A stretch of DNA of 64,000 nt from Algoriphagus resistens (GTDB lineage Bacteria > Bacteroidota > Bacteroidia > Cytophagales > Cyclobacteriaceae). Below, one piece after another: positions 48,299 to 55,787 of the stretch (within the stretch, counting starts at the first letter, position 1; every line of letters starts with the position of its first letter). The notes beneath the pieces were generated by a model. The model was not told the DNA's origin, searched no databases, and saw nothing but the letters and a program-made list of their open reading frames with translations. The stretch is taken from contig NZ_LMXN01000001.1 of the NCBI RefSeq assembly GCF_001442615.1, forward strand, positions 310,001-374,000, in the 5' to 3' direction. Position numbers and translations under genes: made by a program.

Positions 48299-48352
48299 AA
48301 AGAAATCGACAAGGAAAGAAGATCTTTGGAACGTAGGTACTGGATTCTTTGA

Positions 48353-48523
48353 GTGAATCATCTTGCACCGGTTGAAGTAAAAGGGCTGAGGATCCAAGCC
48401 CGCTCATGTAATGCCTTAGTCAATTTGCAGATTTCCGACGTAGGGACTGTGTACTATGGGCTACTGCAGAGGAATGAAATAGTGATAGGATGGCGTAAAG
48501 GGTATCTCAAAAAAACGATATGA
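48353..48523 (+). CDS. Small hypothetical protein, coupled to the next gene
   Basis: 56-codon open frame (GTG 48353 to TGA 48523): NHLAPVEVKGLRIQARSCNA, LVNLQISDVGTVYYGLLQRN, EIVIGWRKGYLKKTI. It overlaps the following ATG by 4 bp (ATGA), which supports translation. It is too short for an assignment and could be the end of a longer gene. Confidence 0.4.
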   Translation: MNHLAPVEVKGLRIQARSCNALVNLQISDVGTVYYGLLQRNEIVIGWRKGYLKKTI

Positions 48524-48750
48524 TGACTAGAAAATATAAAGTTGCAAATGGGCTAAAGAAGGTCACAAATTTTTCGGAAGGGCTGACATCCTTGCTAGCA
48601 GGTTCTTATGTTTTATCACTTGCAGTGACAAAACAAAATATGGCGCTTAGGATAATTCTTGGTGTGGCGGGAGGTTACCTGATTTTAAGAAGTGGTGGCA
48701 AGCTGCACATGGGTAGCTTCGAGGATGAGGTAGTGCAGTCCGACCACTAG
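48520..48750 (+). CDS. Small membrane protein (DUF2892/YgaP-TM-like)
   Basis: 76 aa with two hydrophobic stretches (about residues 22-37 and 44-58) after a basic N-terminus. LLAGSYVLSLAVTKQNMALR then ILGVAGGYLILRSGG resembles the small two-helix YgaP-type domain. Coupled by ATGA to the upstream small frame. Function unknown. Confidence 0.5.
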   Translation: MMTRKYKVANGLKKVTNFSEGLTSLLAGSYVLSLAVTKQNMALRIILGVAGGYLILRSGGKLHMGSFEDEVVQSDH

Positions 48751-49114
48751 TACCCCAATAACTTTGAGCAAAGAAGGCATCCGGACCCGGTGAGTATGCT
48801 GTGCCCGGGAATTAAGTGAGATGCATTCCCTACTGCCCATTCCCAAAATAACAGGCAGTACGCCAAGTTCGCTACCGGGAATCTTCCGCTTTAAAAAAGG
48901 TAAAGTAAATTGTTCTGAGGTTTCCTTAGTGTATATTCCTTTGGGCAAACTTAAAAATATCACCTCTCAAAAGAAAAACAGGCTAAACTGAAAAAGCCCG
49001 GTGCGATACCGGGCCCTTGAAGGAAAAACTAATTTTTGGATACCTGTGCAATTTTTTAGGGTCACTCCATACTGACACAGCCGCTGTGTTTTGAAGGGGC
49101 CATTGAAGCAAAGT
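48751..49114. other. Gene-free region holding the pirin terminator
   Basis: About 360 bp. One minus-strand frame (48685-48963) is open but starts with GTG, overlaps the membrane-protein gene and has no recognisable family, so I do not call it. The terminator near 48991-49018 is listed separately. Confidence 0.4.
48991..49018 (-). terminator. Terminator of the pirin gene
   Basis: Minus-strand stem GCCCGG / CCGGGC around TATCGCA, followed by TTTTT. It lies about 97 bp past the pirin stop. Confidence 0.8.
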
Positions 49115-49990
49115 TCAACTCAGGTAACCGAACTTCCCTTCATTAAAATCCTGAAAAGCCTGGATCAATTCCTCTTTGGAATTCATTACAAAAGGGCCAT
49201 GCGCCGCAATTGGTTCATGAATAGGCTGTCCACTTAGGATAAGAAAAACCGCATCATCTGTAGCCGAAACCTGAAAGTCTTCTCCTTTATTTTCGAAGAG
49301 TGCAAAATGATCGGTATCTACCGCCTGGGTAGCGTTGATCTTTACCTTTCCTTCCAGCACCAGTAGTCCCGTGTTGAAATTTTCCGGGAAGGAAAAAGAA
49401 GCTGTTCCCCCTGACTTAAGCCTTGTGTTGAATAGGTGAATAGGAGTGAAGGTGGACGCTGCTCCGGCAGCTCCTTCATAAGATCCTGCAATGATCTCAA
49501 CCTGACCACGGTTAGCCGGTAATTCTACCTTCGAAATAGAATCTTTTGAAATCGCCTGATACTTAGGTGCACTCATTTTGTGTTTGGCAGGAAGATTTAC
49601 CCAAAGCTGTACCATCTGAAATTCGCCGCCCGTTTTGCTGAATTCCTCTTCATGGTATTCTTTGTGAAGTACTCCGCTTGCTGCGGTCATCCATTGTACA
49701 TCTCCCTCGCTGATTACACCACCGCCACCACTACTGTCGTGATGGGCTACCTTTCCCTTGTAGGCAATGGTTACCGTTTCAAATCCACGGTGGGGATGTA
49801 CCCCGACACCTTTTGGGGTAGTAGAAGGGGGGAAGTGAAATTTGGGATTATAATCCATCATGATAAATGGATTCATCCTCTGCATGCTTAATCCGGAGCC
49901 ACTTGGTATCAGGGTCATTACCCGAAAACCATCTCCGACGAAATGTGGGGTGCTGGGCTTTACGATTAATTCAATATTCCTGGTTGCCAT
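49115..49990 (-). CDS. Pirin-family protein
   Basis: Two-cupin protein of 291 aa. The N-terminal cupin has the metal ligands HPHRGFET (two His), HHDSSGGG and VLHKEYHEEEF (His/Glu). The second cupin is shortened but recognisable in FNTRLKSGGTASFSFP. Family members are quercetinases or redox-sensitive cofactors. It follows a Crp-like gene on the same strand, which may control it. Confidence 0.9.
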   Translation of the reverse strand: MATRNIELIVKPSTPHFVGDGFRVMTLIPSGSGLSMQRMNPFIMMDYNPKFHFPPSTTPKGVGVHPHRGFETVTIAYKGKVAHHDSSGGGGVISEGDVQWMTAASGVLHKEYHEEEFSKTGGEFQMVQLWVNLPAKHKMSAPKYQAISKDSISKVELPANRGQVEIIAGSYEGAAGAASTFTPIHLFNTRLKSGGTASFSFPENFNTGLLVLEGKVKINATQAVDTDHFALFENKGEDFQVSATDDAVFLILSGQPIHEPIAAHGPFVMNSKEELIQAFQDFNEGKFGYLS

Positions 49991-50064
49991 ACGTGATCTG
50001 TTTTAATTCATCACAAACCTATCACATACCAACTGGTCCTGCATTGACCTAGGTTAAGATCGTT

Positions 50065-50655
50065 CTAGTGATCGTATCTGCTAGCCATTTCTCTGCGCAC
50101 CCTACTTAGTCCTTCCGGTGTGATTCCAAGGTAAGAGGCAATCATCCATTGGGGGACTCGCACGAGCAGATCCGGGTAGGTGCTGATGAACTTCAGGTAG
50201 CGCTGCTCTGCAGGGTCACTTAAAAGACTGTTGATCCGCTGCTGAAGATGACGGATATGATTATGTAATAACTTATTGTTGAATTCGGCAAAGCCGGGGA
50301 AATTATCCATGAGCTGGATAATATGTTGCTCTTCAATTAAAAATATCAAAGAATCCTCCAGTGCTTCAATATAATAGATCGACTCCTGTCCAAAATAAGA
50401 TGATTCCCGATCTGTCATAAACCATTCCTCTGGCGCAAATTGTAAGACATGTTCTTTGCCTTTGTTATCTAAAGAGTATTGCCTCAAAAGACCCTTTCCC
50501 ACATAAAAGGTATGTTGGCATTTTTGACCTGGAGAAAGCAATACCTGTCCTTTTGCAAATTCCTGTTGACCACAGGTTTCTAAGAGTTTTTTAATCTCAG
50601 CCTTCTCCAAATCCATATTGGAAGTAAGAAATGCCCGAAAAGGAAGGTTGTTCAT
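50065..50655 (-). CDS. Crp/Fnr-family regulator
   Basis: 196 aa from ATG 50655 (MNNLPFRAFLTSNM). The open frame extends 27 codons upstream but the family begins near this Met. N-terminal cyclic-nucleotide-like beta roll: EFAKGQVLLSPGQKCQHTFY, LRQYSLDNKGKEHVLQFAPE. C-terminal helix-turn-helix: RVPQWMIASYLGITPEGLSR. No PRSEL-type cAMP-binding motif, so the ligand is unknown. Upstream is the left edge of a phage-like element. Confidence 0.85.
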   Translation of the reverse strand: MNNLPFRAFLTSNMDLEKAEIKKLLETCGQQEFAKGQVLLSPGQKCQHTFYVGKGLLRQYSLDNKGKEHVLQFAPEEWFMTDRESSYFGQESIYYIEALEDSLIFLIEEQHIIQLMDNFPGFAEFNNKLLHNHIRHLQQRINSLLSDPAEQRYLKFISTYPDLLVRVPQWMIASYLGITPEGLSRVRREMASRYDH

Positions 50656-50764
50656 CTGCTTGGGATTTTGGAGGCTGGATTGATAGGCATAGGAAGATAA
50701 GGCTTGACGATGCTGTTGGGCTATCTTATAACCCAATGCAGCACACCTATAATAAGGGCTGAGG

Positions 50765-51565
50765 TCAGATTTTAAGATCTTCCAGCTTTCTATTGATCTC
50801 GGCTATACCTATCCCTATTTGCTGGAGGGTGAGTGTTTCAGTAGGAAACTCTTTGATCATAGAATATTCAAATTTCCATAGCTCGCGTACTTCTTCTGCC
50901 CTGACCTGATAGGGTTCATATAATTGATTGATGGATCTGAGCAAGAAACTTCTTTTATCTTCCAGAAAGGTAACCATCTTGAAACTGATCCCTTCATTTT
51001 CGGTAATTACTACGCAGGGGGTTTCTTTTTTGAATTTCCAGTCCATCAGATAAGATCCGATGATATAGGATCCGTCAGGGATCGGGAGCATACTGTCTCC
51101 TTCTGTCTGGAACATCCTATATTTTTTATCCTTGGGCAAATTAGGTAAGTGGAACGCTGGCAGCATGCTGATAAACTCAGGATCCCCATAACCTCCCAGA
51201 TACCCTGCTTTTGCTTTTATAGGCACCATTTCAATGTTTTCCTCATTGTTGTTGCTAAGGGTCGTGGCAAGGACGCGAACATTCGACCCCAGCAAAAAAA
51301 TATCGTTTCCCGCCTCAAGGTCGCGTATTTTGAGCTCGCTTAGTTTGGAAAGATCTATTCTCAGCAGGGTGTCCACGCTCATTCTGAAGTAATCTGCGCA
51401 ATGGACAAGGTCATCGATTGGAGGGGATTTCGTGTGTCCATTTTCATGGGCATTTAATTTTGCGCGGGTAAAACCCAACTTTGTCGCCAAGTCATCCTGG
51501 CTCAGTTTTTTCCTGTTTCTCAAAAATCTGAGATTCGAAGCCCAAAAATATTTTTGATCCCCCAT
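50765..51565 (-). CDS. S24/CI-type phage repressor (HTH + peptidase)
   Basis: 266-aa repressor that keeps the element dormant and is inactivated by RecA-stimulated self-cleavage. N-terminal HTH: RNRKKLSQDDLATKLGFTRA followed by KLNAHENGH. The S24 domain shows the cleavage-site-like Ala-Gly in KAKAGYLGGYGDPEF, Ser in TEGDSMLPI (Ser of the dyad) and Lys in GISFKMV. The upstream region has an inverted repeat TAGTAATTGATACTA. It is the leftmost gene of the element, next to the host Crp gene, 109 bp from that gene's start. Confidence 0.86.
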   Translation of the reverse strand: MGDQKYFWASNLRFLRNRKKLSQDDLATKLGFTRAKLNAHENGHTKSPPIDDLVHCADYFRMSVDTLLRIDLSKLSELKIRDLEAGNDIFLLGSNVRVLATTLSNNNEENIEMVPIKAKAGYLGGYGDPEFISMLPAFHLPNLPKDKKYRMFQTEGDSMLPIPDGSYIIGSYLMDWKFKKETPCVVITENEGISFKMVTFLEDKRSFLLRSINQLYEPYQVRAEEVRELWKFEYSMIKEFPTETLTLQQIGIGIAEINRKLEDLKI

Positions 51566-51749
51566 TTACGATACAGTTTGCGAATAGTAATTGATACTAA
51601 TGATATCAAAAGTAAAGAATGTTCTGATTGCGAAAAAGATATGTTCCCATATTCTTGACTATAAAAGCAAAGAATTTCTGAGAGCTAGTTTGCTTAATGG
51701 GATTAATTAGCTGGCCTGCCTTCCACCCAAAAATGGTTCAAAACCAGTT
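51566..51749. promoter_or_regulatory. Control region of the repressor gene
   Basis: AT-rich gap upstream of the repressor with the inverted repeat TAGTAATTGATACTA (51586-51600) about 25 bp before the ATG and, directly at the start, GCAAACTGTATCGTAAATG on the minus strand. The operator role is inferred. Confidence 0.45.
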
Positions 51750-51792
51750 TAAAAAATAAAAGACTTAGACAATTGCCTAAGCCTTAAGTGCA
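51750..51792 (-). terminator. Terminator of the second HTH gene
   Basis: Imperfect palindrome CTTAGACAATTGCCTAAG (51768-51785) followed on the minus strand by CTTTTATTTTTT. Confidence 0.65.
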
Positions 51793-51839
51793 CTCGGAAG
51801 GATCACTTATCCTCATTGACTTTCAGTTATTTATGATAA

Positions 51840-51873
51840 AATGTTGAAACGATGTTGAAACGATGTTGAAACT
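51840..51873 (+). repeat. Three tandem 11-bp repeats
   Basis: ATGTTGAAACG occurs at 51841, 51852 and 51863 with an exact 11-bp period, right next to the stop of the HTH gene at 51874. The motif TGTTGAAAC is close to the TGTTGGAAC iterons near 61.1-61.3 kb. Confidence 0.85.
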
Positions 51874-52242
51874 TTAGGCCGTGAGAAGCTTCAAAAGGGC
51901 TTCTTTTTTTGCGGCGGGGATTTGGAAAGTCACCGAGACAGTCTCCATGTTTTTTAATTTCCGGTCTGTCGGTGGGGCATTTAGTTGTGGACGGTCATTC
52001 TTGGAAATCATAGTATGGGTACCCTCATCCGAATAGGGCGTTCCTTCCCACTCAGCTGCCAATATTTGATAGATATTAATATTAAGAGCCTTGGCGTAAG
52101 ACTCTAATACAGCCATTTGCAACTCTGATTTTTTGAAATCTCCACGTACCGCCTGAGCTGTTTTGTTGATCATTTCCCCGATGTCAGCAGTACTTAACCG
52201 TTGCTTTTCAGCTTCATTTTTAAGAAAAGTGCCTATATGCAT
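51874..52242 (-). CDS. Second HTH-family regulator of the element
   Basis: 122 aa. An XRE-like HTH is visible at the N-terminus: FLKNEAEKQRLSTADIGEMI, NKTAQAVRGDFKKSELQMAV. The C-terminal part (ERKLKNMETVSVTFQIPAAK) is basic with a short beta/helix end. It is divergent from the Cro-like gene, across a repeat-rich control region, in a typical phage immunity layout. At the start the minus strand reads GCAAACAATTAGTATG. Confidence 0.72.
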   Translation of the reverse strand: MHIGTFLKNEAEKQRLSTADIGEMINKTAQAVRGDFKKSELQMAVLESYAKALNINIYQILAAEWEGTPYSDEGTHTMISKNDRPQLNAPPTDRKLKNMETVSVTFQIPAAKKEALLKLLTA

Positions 52243-52455
52243 ACTAATTGTTTGCTAATTGGAATCATTTAATACCGTAAAGTACGGGAGTTAAAAACCT
52301 AAACAATCACGTTTATGAGCGTAAAATGTTTGCTTTATAGGTATAAAATATTTCCTTTAGGCAAATAAAATACATATAATAGAAACAAAACATTTGCATT
52401 TTAGAAACAAAAAGCATTTCTTTGATTCATAATCAAGCAAACAAAACGTTTCGTT
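52243..52455. promoter_or_regulatory. Divergent operator/promoter region of the phage-like element
   Basis: 213 bp, A/T-rich, with direct repetition: GTAAAATGTTTGCTTTATAG (52321) and GTATAAAATATTTCCTTTAG (52341), spaced 20 bp, then TAGAAACAAAACATTTGCAT (52380) and TAGAAACAAAAAGCATTTCT (52402), spaced 22 bp, and CAAACAAAACGTTTCGTTAT (52437) running into the Cro-like start codon. These resemble spaced repressor sites. Which regulator binds them is unknown. Confidence 0.6.
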
Positions 52456-52677
52456 ATGAACCGACTCAAAAAAATCCTAGACCAAAAAGGTTTTAAGGGT
52501 CTCCACCCAAGCAACTCAGTACTTGAGGAATTGGGAGTGAAGATCCACACTTGGAATAAGTGGGTGGAAGGGACGAAGGATCCCGAACTGGCGCAGCTTC
52601 CTGTGATAGCTGAATTTCTCGACTGTGATGTGTGCGATCTGATAGAACGTCCAGTCCCCGTCTCCCATGAAAAGTAA
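52456..52677 (+). CDS. Cro-like HTH protein, first gene of the early operon
   Basis: 73 aa: MNRLKKILDQKGFKGLHPSN followed by the HTH-like SVLEELGVKIHTWNKWVEGT and a C-terminal LIERPVPVSHEK. The small size, divergent position and repeat-rich promoter suggest a Cro-like switch protein or excisionase-like protein. The next gene overlaps it by 11 bp. Confidence 0.65.
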   Translation: MNRLKKILDQKGFKGLHPSNSVLEELGVKIHTWNKWVEGTKDPELAQLPVIAEFLDCDVCDLIERPVPVSHEK

Positions 52678-52945
52678 TGTAAAAGTTGCGGACACCCTGA
52701 TTCGCTTTGCCAACGCCCGGGAGCGCGCCTACAAATCAGTAGGTGCGCTGGGCATGGCCGAGCTAAAAGCAATCAATCATGTGAAGACTGTAGGTGGGTA
52801 TTTCTCCTCCGTCGCACCAGAGAAGCAGATCAAAGCCATTCCACAGCTGGAGGAGGATCTACTGAAGATCCTTCCAAGCGAAAAAAGCAGATTCCAAAAA
52901 CAGCGGAATCAGATCCTGGACCTAATAGCGAAGAGCCATGATTGA
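52667..52945 (+). CDS. Early phage-like protein, 92 aa
   Basis: MKSNVKVADTLIRFANARER, then helical text to LLKILPSEKSRFQKQRNQIL. No family recognised. Mostly helical, basic at the C-terminus. Overlaps upstream (11 bp) and downstream (8 bp) genes, as expected for a translationally coupled early operon. Confidence 0.55.
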   Translation: MKSNVKVADTLIRFANARERAYKSVGALGMAELKAINHVKTVGGYFSSVAPEKQIKAIPQLEEDLLKILPSEKSRFQKQRNQILDLIAKSHD

Positions 52946-53189
52946 GGCGATAACATCCAAGTGGTACGATCTGGAAATCCTCAGATCCCTGGCAAGGGAG
53001 TATTATTTCCAAGCCTGTCATAATACCTGCAAGTTTTCCCGTGGCCGTGCCGGCTGGGATCTGCACAAGACGAATATGACCAAAAGGAAATTTCAGCGCC
53101 AGTTCGTCGAGCTCTGCGACATGGCCATGTCTGACAAAGAGCTCTATCAGTTGCTGAAGTCCGAAAACCTTCAAATCCTTATCAAATGA
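52938..53189 (+). CDS. Early phage-like protein, 83 aa
   Basis: MIEAITSKWYDLEILRSLAR, a Cys-containing AREYYFQACHNTCKFSRGRA and a helical end DMAMSDKELYQLLKSENLQI. Not recognised. 8-bp overlap with the previous gene and 4-bp overlap (ATGA) with the next. Confidence 0.55.
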   Translation: MIEAITSKWYDLEILRSLAREYYFQACHNTCKFSRGRAGWDLHKTNMTKRKFQRQFVELCDMAMSDKELYQLLKSENLQILIK

Positions 53190-53389
53190 CACTTTTCAAA
53201 TTTTACTGCGCATTTGCGGTACTCACTCCGATAGCTCTCCTCCTGTGCAAATGGATGGGCTTGATCGGAGTCGCTTGGGGCTGGGTGATAGCGCTAGCTA
53301 TCCTAATTCCTCTCCTCATGGCCTTGGCTCTAGTGGCACTGGCGGTCTACATCATCAAAACCACTCCTATAGAAGAATGGGAAAGCTAG
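53186..53389 (+). CDS. Small two-helix membrane protein
   Basis: 67 aa: MTLFKFYCAFAVLTPIALLL and LAILIPLLMALALVALAVYI give two hydrophobic helices with a short cytoplasmic TPIEEWES end. The layout resembles the small phage/plasmid transmembrane proteins sometimes named FXF-like; I give that with low confidence. It is too early in the operon for a holin to be likely. Confidence 0.55.
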   Translation: MTLFKFYCAFAVLTPIALLLCKWMGLIGVAWGWVIALAILIPLLMALALVALAVYIIKTTPIEEWES

Positions 53390-53634
53390 AAGAAAAAGAG
53401 ATCCGCTACATCGAGCTTCATTGTGGTTTTTTCCGACTGCGTGGTCGGGAAAGCAAGGTGCATAATATCACCATCCTTATTGGATTTGTGGTGTGCATGC
53501 TAGCCGGGATTCAGGTGGTCGCCACGGAGATCCTCCCAAACAGTCCCAAAAAAGCCCTTCGAATATTCTGTACAGCCCGTCCAGCCAGACGCAAGGGCAA
53601 AGATGCAATCCTAGATTATCAGCTATGCAACTAG
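53377..53634 (+). CDS. Single-helix membrane protein
   Basis: 85 aa: a charged N-terminus (KLEEKEIRYIELHCGFFRLR) and one transmembrane helix (VHNITILIGFVVCMLAGIQV), then a basic end. Start ATG 53377 overlaps the previous gene by 13 bp. No family recognised. Confidence 0.55.
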   Translation: MGKLEEKEIRYIELHCGFFRLRGRESKVHNITILIGFVVCMLAGIQVVATEILPNSPKKALRIFCTARPARRKGKDAILDYQLCN

Positions 53635-54011
53635 AGATCATACAGTACAAAACCGAATCAGACTGGAAAGATCCGCTGATGAAGTATCTGGCCGACTATA
53701 TCGAACTGATAAGTCAGAGCTATGTAGGCGATGTCTTCCCAACGCTGGATTCCGCCTTTGGATTTATCCAGAGCCGCATGGTCGAGTTCATGGAAGTAAA
53801 TCCCACTTACCGCAAGCCCATAGGTCTAAGCCTTATCTATAACCGTCCCAGCTGCTGTCCGCATAAGATCCGGCTCAGCTACCTCAATCAATTTATCACG
53901 ATCAAACAAAAAAGTACTCATGAAAACAACCCTAATCAAACACATCAGCAAGGTATCGGCCATCAAGGCCAAAGCAATCCTACCACTACTGATACTGCTC
54001 AGTCTGGCTAA
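53625..54011 (+). CDS. Early phage-like protein, 128 aa
   Basis: MQLEIIQYKTESDWKDPLMK, then YVGDVFPTLDSAFGFIQSRM and MEVNPTYRKPIGLSLIYNRP. Not recognised. ATG 53625 overlaps the previous gene by 10 bp. The last 30 residues (KQKSTHENNPNQTHQQGIGH...) are polar and low in complexity, because they lie in the frame overlapping the next gene by 92 bp; the true functional end may be earlier. Confidence 0.5.
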   Translation: MQLEIIQYKTESDWKDPLMKYLADYIELISQSYVGDVFPTLDSAFGFIQSRMVEFMEVNPTYRKPIGLSLIYNRPSCCPHKIRLSYLNQFITIKQKSTHENNPNQTHQQGIGHQGQSNPTTTDTAQSG

Positions 54012-54234
54012 TGTCTCGCTGGCGCAAAAGAAAAGCGTAGCCAAAGTGCAGAACCCTGTGGAGTGGCCACACTACGAGCGCACCTGGTTCAAAAAAGCCA
54101 AATCCAACCTAAAGGATGCGCTCAGCGATACCCGCAAGTCCAACAAGCGCAAGAAGCGCGGAAACAAAAACGCCGACAAGCTATCCCGTATGCGGGACAA
54201 AGTCACGGAGTTGTCAGCTAAAAAAGAGGACTAA
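53920..54234 (+). CDS. Exported basic protein, 104 aa
   Basis: MKTTLIKHISKVSAIKAKAI plus LPLLILLSLANVSLAQ forms a signal peptide, giving a mature basic protein rich in Lys/Arg (KSNLKDALSDTRKSNKRKKR). It may act in the envelope. It overlaps the previous frame by 92 bp; this is an unusual overlap, and both frames seem to be used. Confidence 0.55.
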   Translation: MKTTLIKHISKVSAIKAKAILPLLILLSLANVSLAQKKSVAKVQNPVEWPHYERTWFKKAKSNLKDALSDTRKSNKRKKRGNKNADKLSRMRDKVTELSAKKED

Positions 54235-54458
54235 TGAAATCCTACCAATGGAAAACCGACACACATGTGTTTGAAACACATGTAGAAGATGGGCATGTGA
54301 TCCTATCCGCCAAGAGCCGGATATCTGACAATCCCTCCTGTAAGTTTCTACTGTCAAAAGATGATGCCGACGGATTAAGGGATATTCTTTCCGAAGCTGT
54401 TTTGGATATTCAATTTTCAAGTGCTGAAACGGAATTAGAGGAGGTTCCCAATGTCTAA
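54234..54458 (+). CDS. Early phage-like protein, 74 aa
   Basis: MKSYQWKTDTHVFETHVEDG then HVILSAKSRISDNPSCKFLL, acidic end SSAETELEEVPNV. Its ATG shares one base with the previous stop (TAATG), and its own end overlaps the next gene by 8 bp. Not recognised. Confidence 0.55.
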   Translation: MKSYQWKTDTHVFETHVEDGHVILSAKSRISDNPSCKFLLSKDDADGLRDILSEAVLDIQFSSAETELEEVPNV

Positions 54459-55197
54459 GCTCAAACCCAACCAATTCGAGATCCGTCCCGGCGTGATCAT
54501 AACCGAGCGTCCCATCCTCTTCAATACCGAAATGGTCCAGGCTAATCTGGAAGGAAGAAAAACCCAGACTAGGAGAACCAAAGGGCTGGATAAATACCCA
54601 GACTACAATTGGCAGAACATATCCAGTGTTAATGGAACAGATATCAAATGCGCGATGGCGGACACCCCGGATAGATTGTTACTAGTAAGATCACCTTACG
54701 GCCAGCCCGGTGATCTGATTTGGGTGAGGGAGTCTTTTACCATTTTCTTAGATGGAATTTTATTCAAGTCAAGAGAGTCCATTTTTAAAAACCCTAAATG
54801 GAGACCCTCCATCCATATGCCAAAAAGCTATGCTCAAATCTGGGCTATGGTTGAAGATATACGAGTGGAAAAGCTGCTTGATATCAGTCCAAAAGATGCT
54901 ATTTCGGAAGGAATTGAAGTTTACTATACTAGGAACAAAGTGGCAGGATATAAAAACTATCTCACCACCGACCCCAAGTATTTTTCTTCCCCTCGGTTTT
55001 CGTTTTTCAGCCTCATAGACAAGGTTAACAATTGTCAGATGGCATCGATAAACCCTTGGGTTTGGGTAGTCAAATACCGCATCCTCTCAAAGGAAGGGAG
55101 ACCGACTGATGAGATCATCTGGGATAATTACAGAGATATCCAGTACCGAATTTCCTGCCCGGAAAGCTATAAGGGAAAGGAGGCCTCCAATGTCTGA
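54451..55197 (+). CDS. ASCH-like phage protein
   Basis: 248 aa. The segment ILFNTEMVQANLEGRKTQTR closely follows the ASCH-like pattern of many phage proteins ('F...MV.A.L.GRKTQTRR') and GDLIWVRESFT is the matching second element, where WVRE is a family signature. ASCH-like proteins bind RNA or modified nucleotides; the role here is unknown. The second half ends with NPWVWVVKYRI, also typical. Overlaps neighbours by 8 bp each. Confidence 0.72.
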   Translation: MSKLKPNQFEIRPGVIITERPILFNTEMVQANLEGRKTQTRRTKGLDKYPDYNWQNISSVNGTDIKCAMADTPDRLLLVRSPYGQPGDLIWVRESFTIFLDGILFKSRESIFKNPKWRPSIHMPKSYAQIWAMVEDIRVEKLLDISPKDAISEGIEVYYTRNKVAGYKNYLTTDPKYFSSPRFSFFSLIDKVNNCQMASINPWVWVVKYRILSKEGRPTDEIIWDNYRDIQYRISCPESYKGKEASNV

Positions 55198-55537
55198 GAT
55201 GCACTACGATGATCAGAAAGATCAGGACTATTACGATAGACAATATCAAAAGCAAGTGAAGTCCTGCCTGTTCTCCTTTAAAATGCTGGCCATTCTATTT
55301 GTACTATATATAATAGGTGTACTTCTCTTTACTTCCTGCAAAGCCATCGTCCCACCTGTCACCGTGGCCACCGGCACAGTGATCAGCGTGGACGGGGACA
55401 ATGTCCTAGTAGCCTTCGAAGTCATTAATAAGGCTAAGGGATCCCAAGGCTCCAACTGGTTCTATTGCCCGAAGCACTTCTTCAAAGTTGGCGATACCTA
55501 TCCCGATTCAGCCAAATACCAACCTATAGATAGATGA
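55190..55537 (+). CDS. Membrane-anchored protein, 115 aa
   Basis: From ATG 55190: acidic MSEMHYDDQKDQDYYDRQYQ, a transmembrane helix (MLAILFVLYIIGVLLFTSCK), then a beta-like domain with VTVATGTVISVDGDNVLVAF. The part after the helix might be a lipoprotein-like or SH3-like fold. No family recognised; ATGA overlap with the next gene. Confidence 0.5.
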   Translation: MSEMHYDDQKDQDYYDRQYQKQVKSCLFSFKMLAILFVLYIIGVLLFTSCKAIVPPVTVATGTVISVDGDNVLVAFEVINKAKGSQGSNWFYCPKHFFKVGDTYPDSAKYQPIDR

Positions 55538-55683
55538 AATATTTCGCAGCAATTCTTGGTCTTGCCATATGGGTTATTGCCACCCTGATAATATCTCTAT
55601 TAATACTCCCTCTGGCAATTATTTCAATGATAGATGAATACTGGCAAATCCCAGTCAAACTCTTAAAAACCTTCGAAAAATGA
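55534..55683 (+). CDS. Small membrane protein, 49 aa
   Basis: MKYFAAILGLAIWVIATLII, then SLLILPLAIISMIDEYWQIP and VKLLKTFEK. Two or one long hydrophobic helix. It overlaps the genes on both sides by 4 bp (ATGA), which supports that it is real despite its size. Confidence 0.5.
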   Translation: MKYFAAILGLAIWVIATLIISLLILPLAIISMIDEYWQIPVKLLKTFEK

Positions 55684-55787
55684 ACGCCGAACCTATCCTA
55701 ACAGGAATCACCGGGCTTGCCATACTCATTCTGATATGCCTGGTCACAATTCGCCACGTCAAAACGCCCAAAAATGAAAAACGATAA
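55680..55787 (+). CDS. Small membrane protein, 35 aa
   Basis: MNAEPILTGITGLAILILIC, then LVTIRHVKTPKNEKR: one transmembrane helix with a basic tail. It overlaps the previous gene by 4 bp and the next by 14 bp. Its function is unknown. Confidence 0.48.
   Translation: MNAEPILTGITGLAILILICLVTIRHVKTPKNEKR

Noticed and set aside
48685..48963. Minus-strand open frame of 92 codons near the pirin terminator
   Set aside because: GTG start, overlap with the small membrane-protein gene and no family features.
50065..50736. Long form of the Crp-type gene starting at 50736
   Set aside because: The first 27 residues are not typical of the family; the ATG at 50655 is the better start.
51840..51873. CRISPR-like array
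   Set aside because: Three 11-bp units without spacers and no cas genes anywhere in the window.
53186..53389. Holin
   Set aside because: It has two helices like some holins, but lies in the early replication operon without lysin or spanin neighbours.
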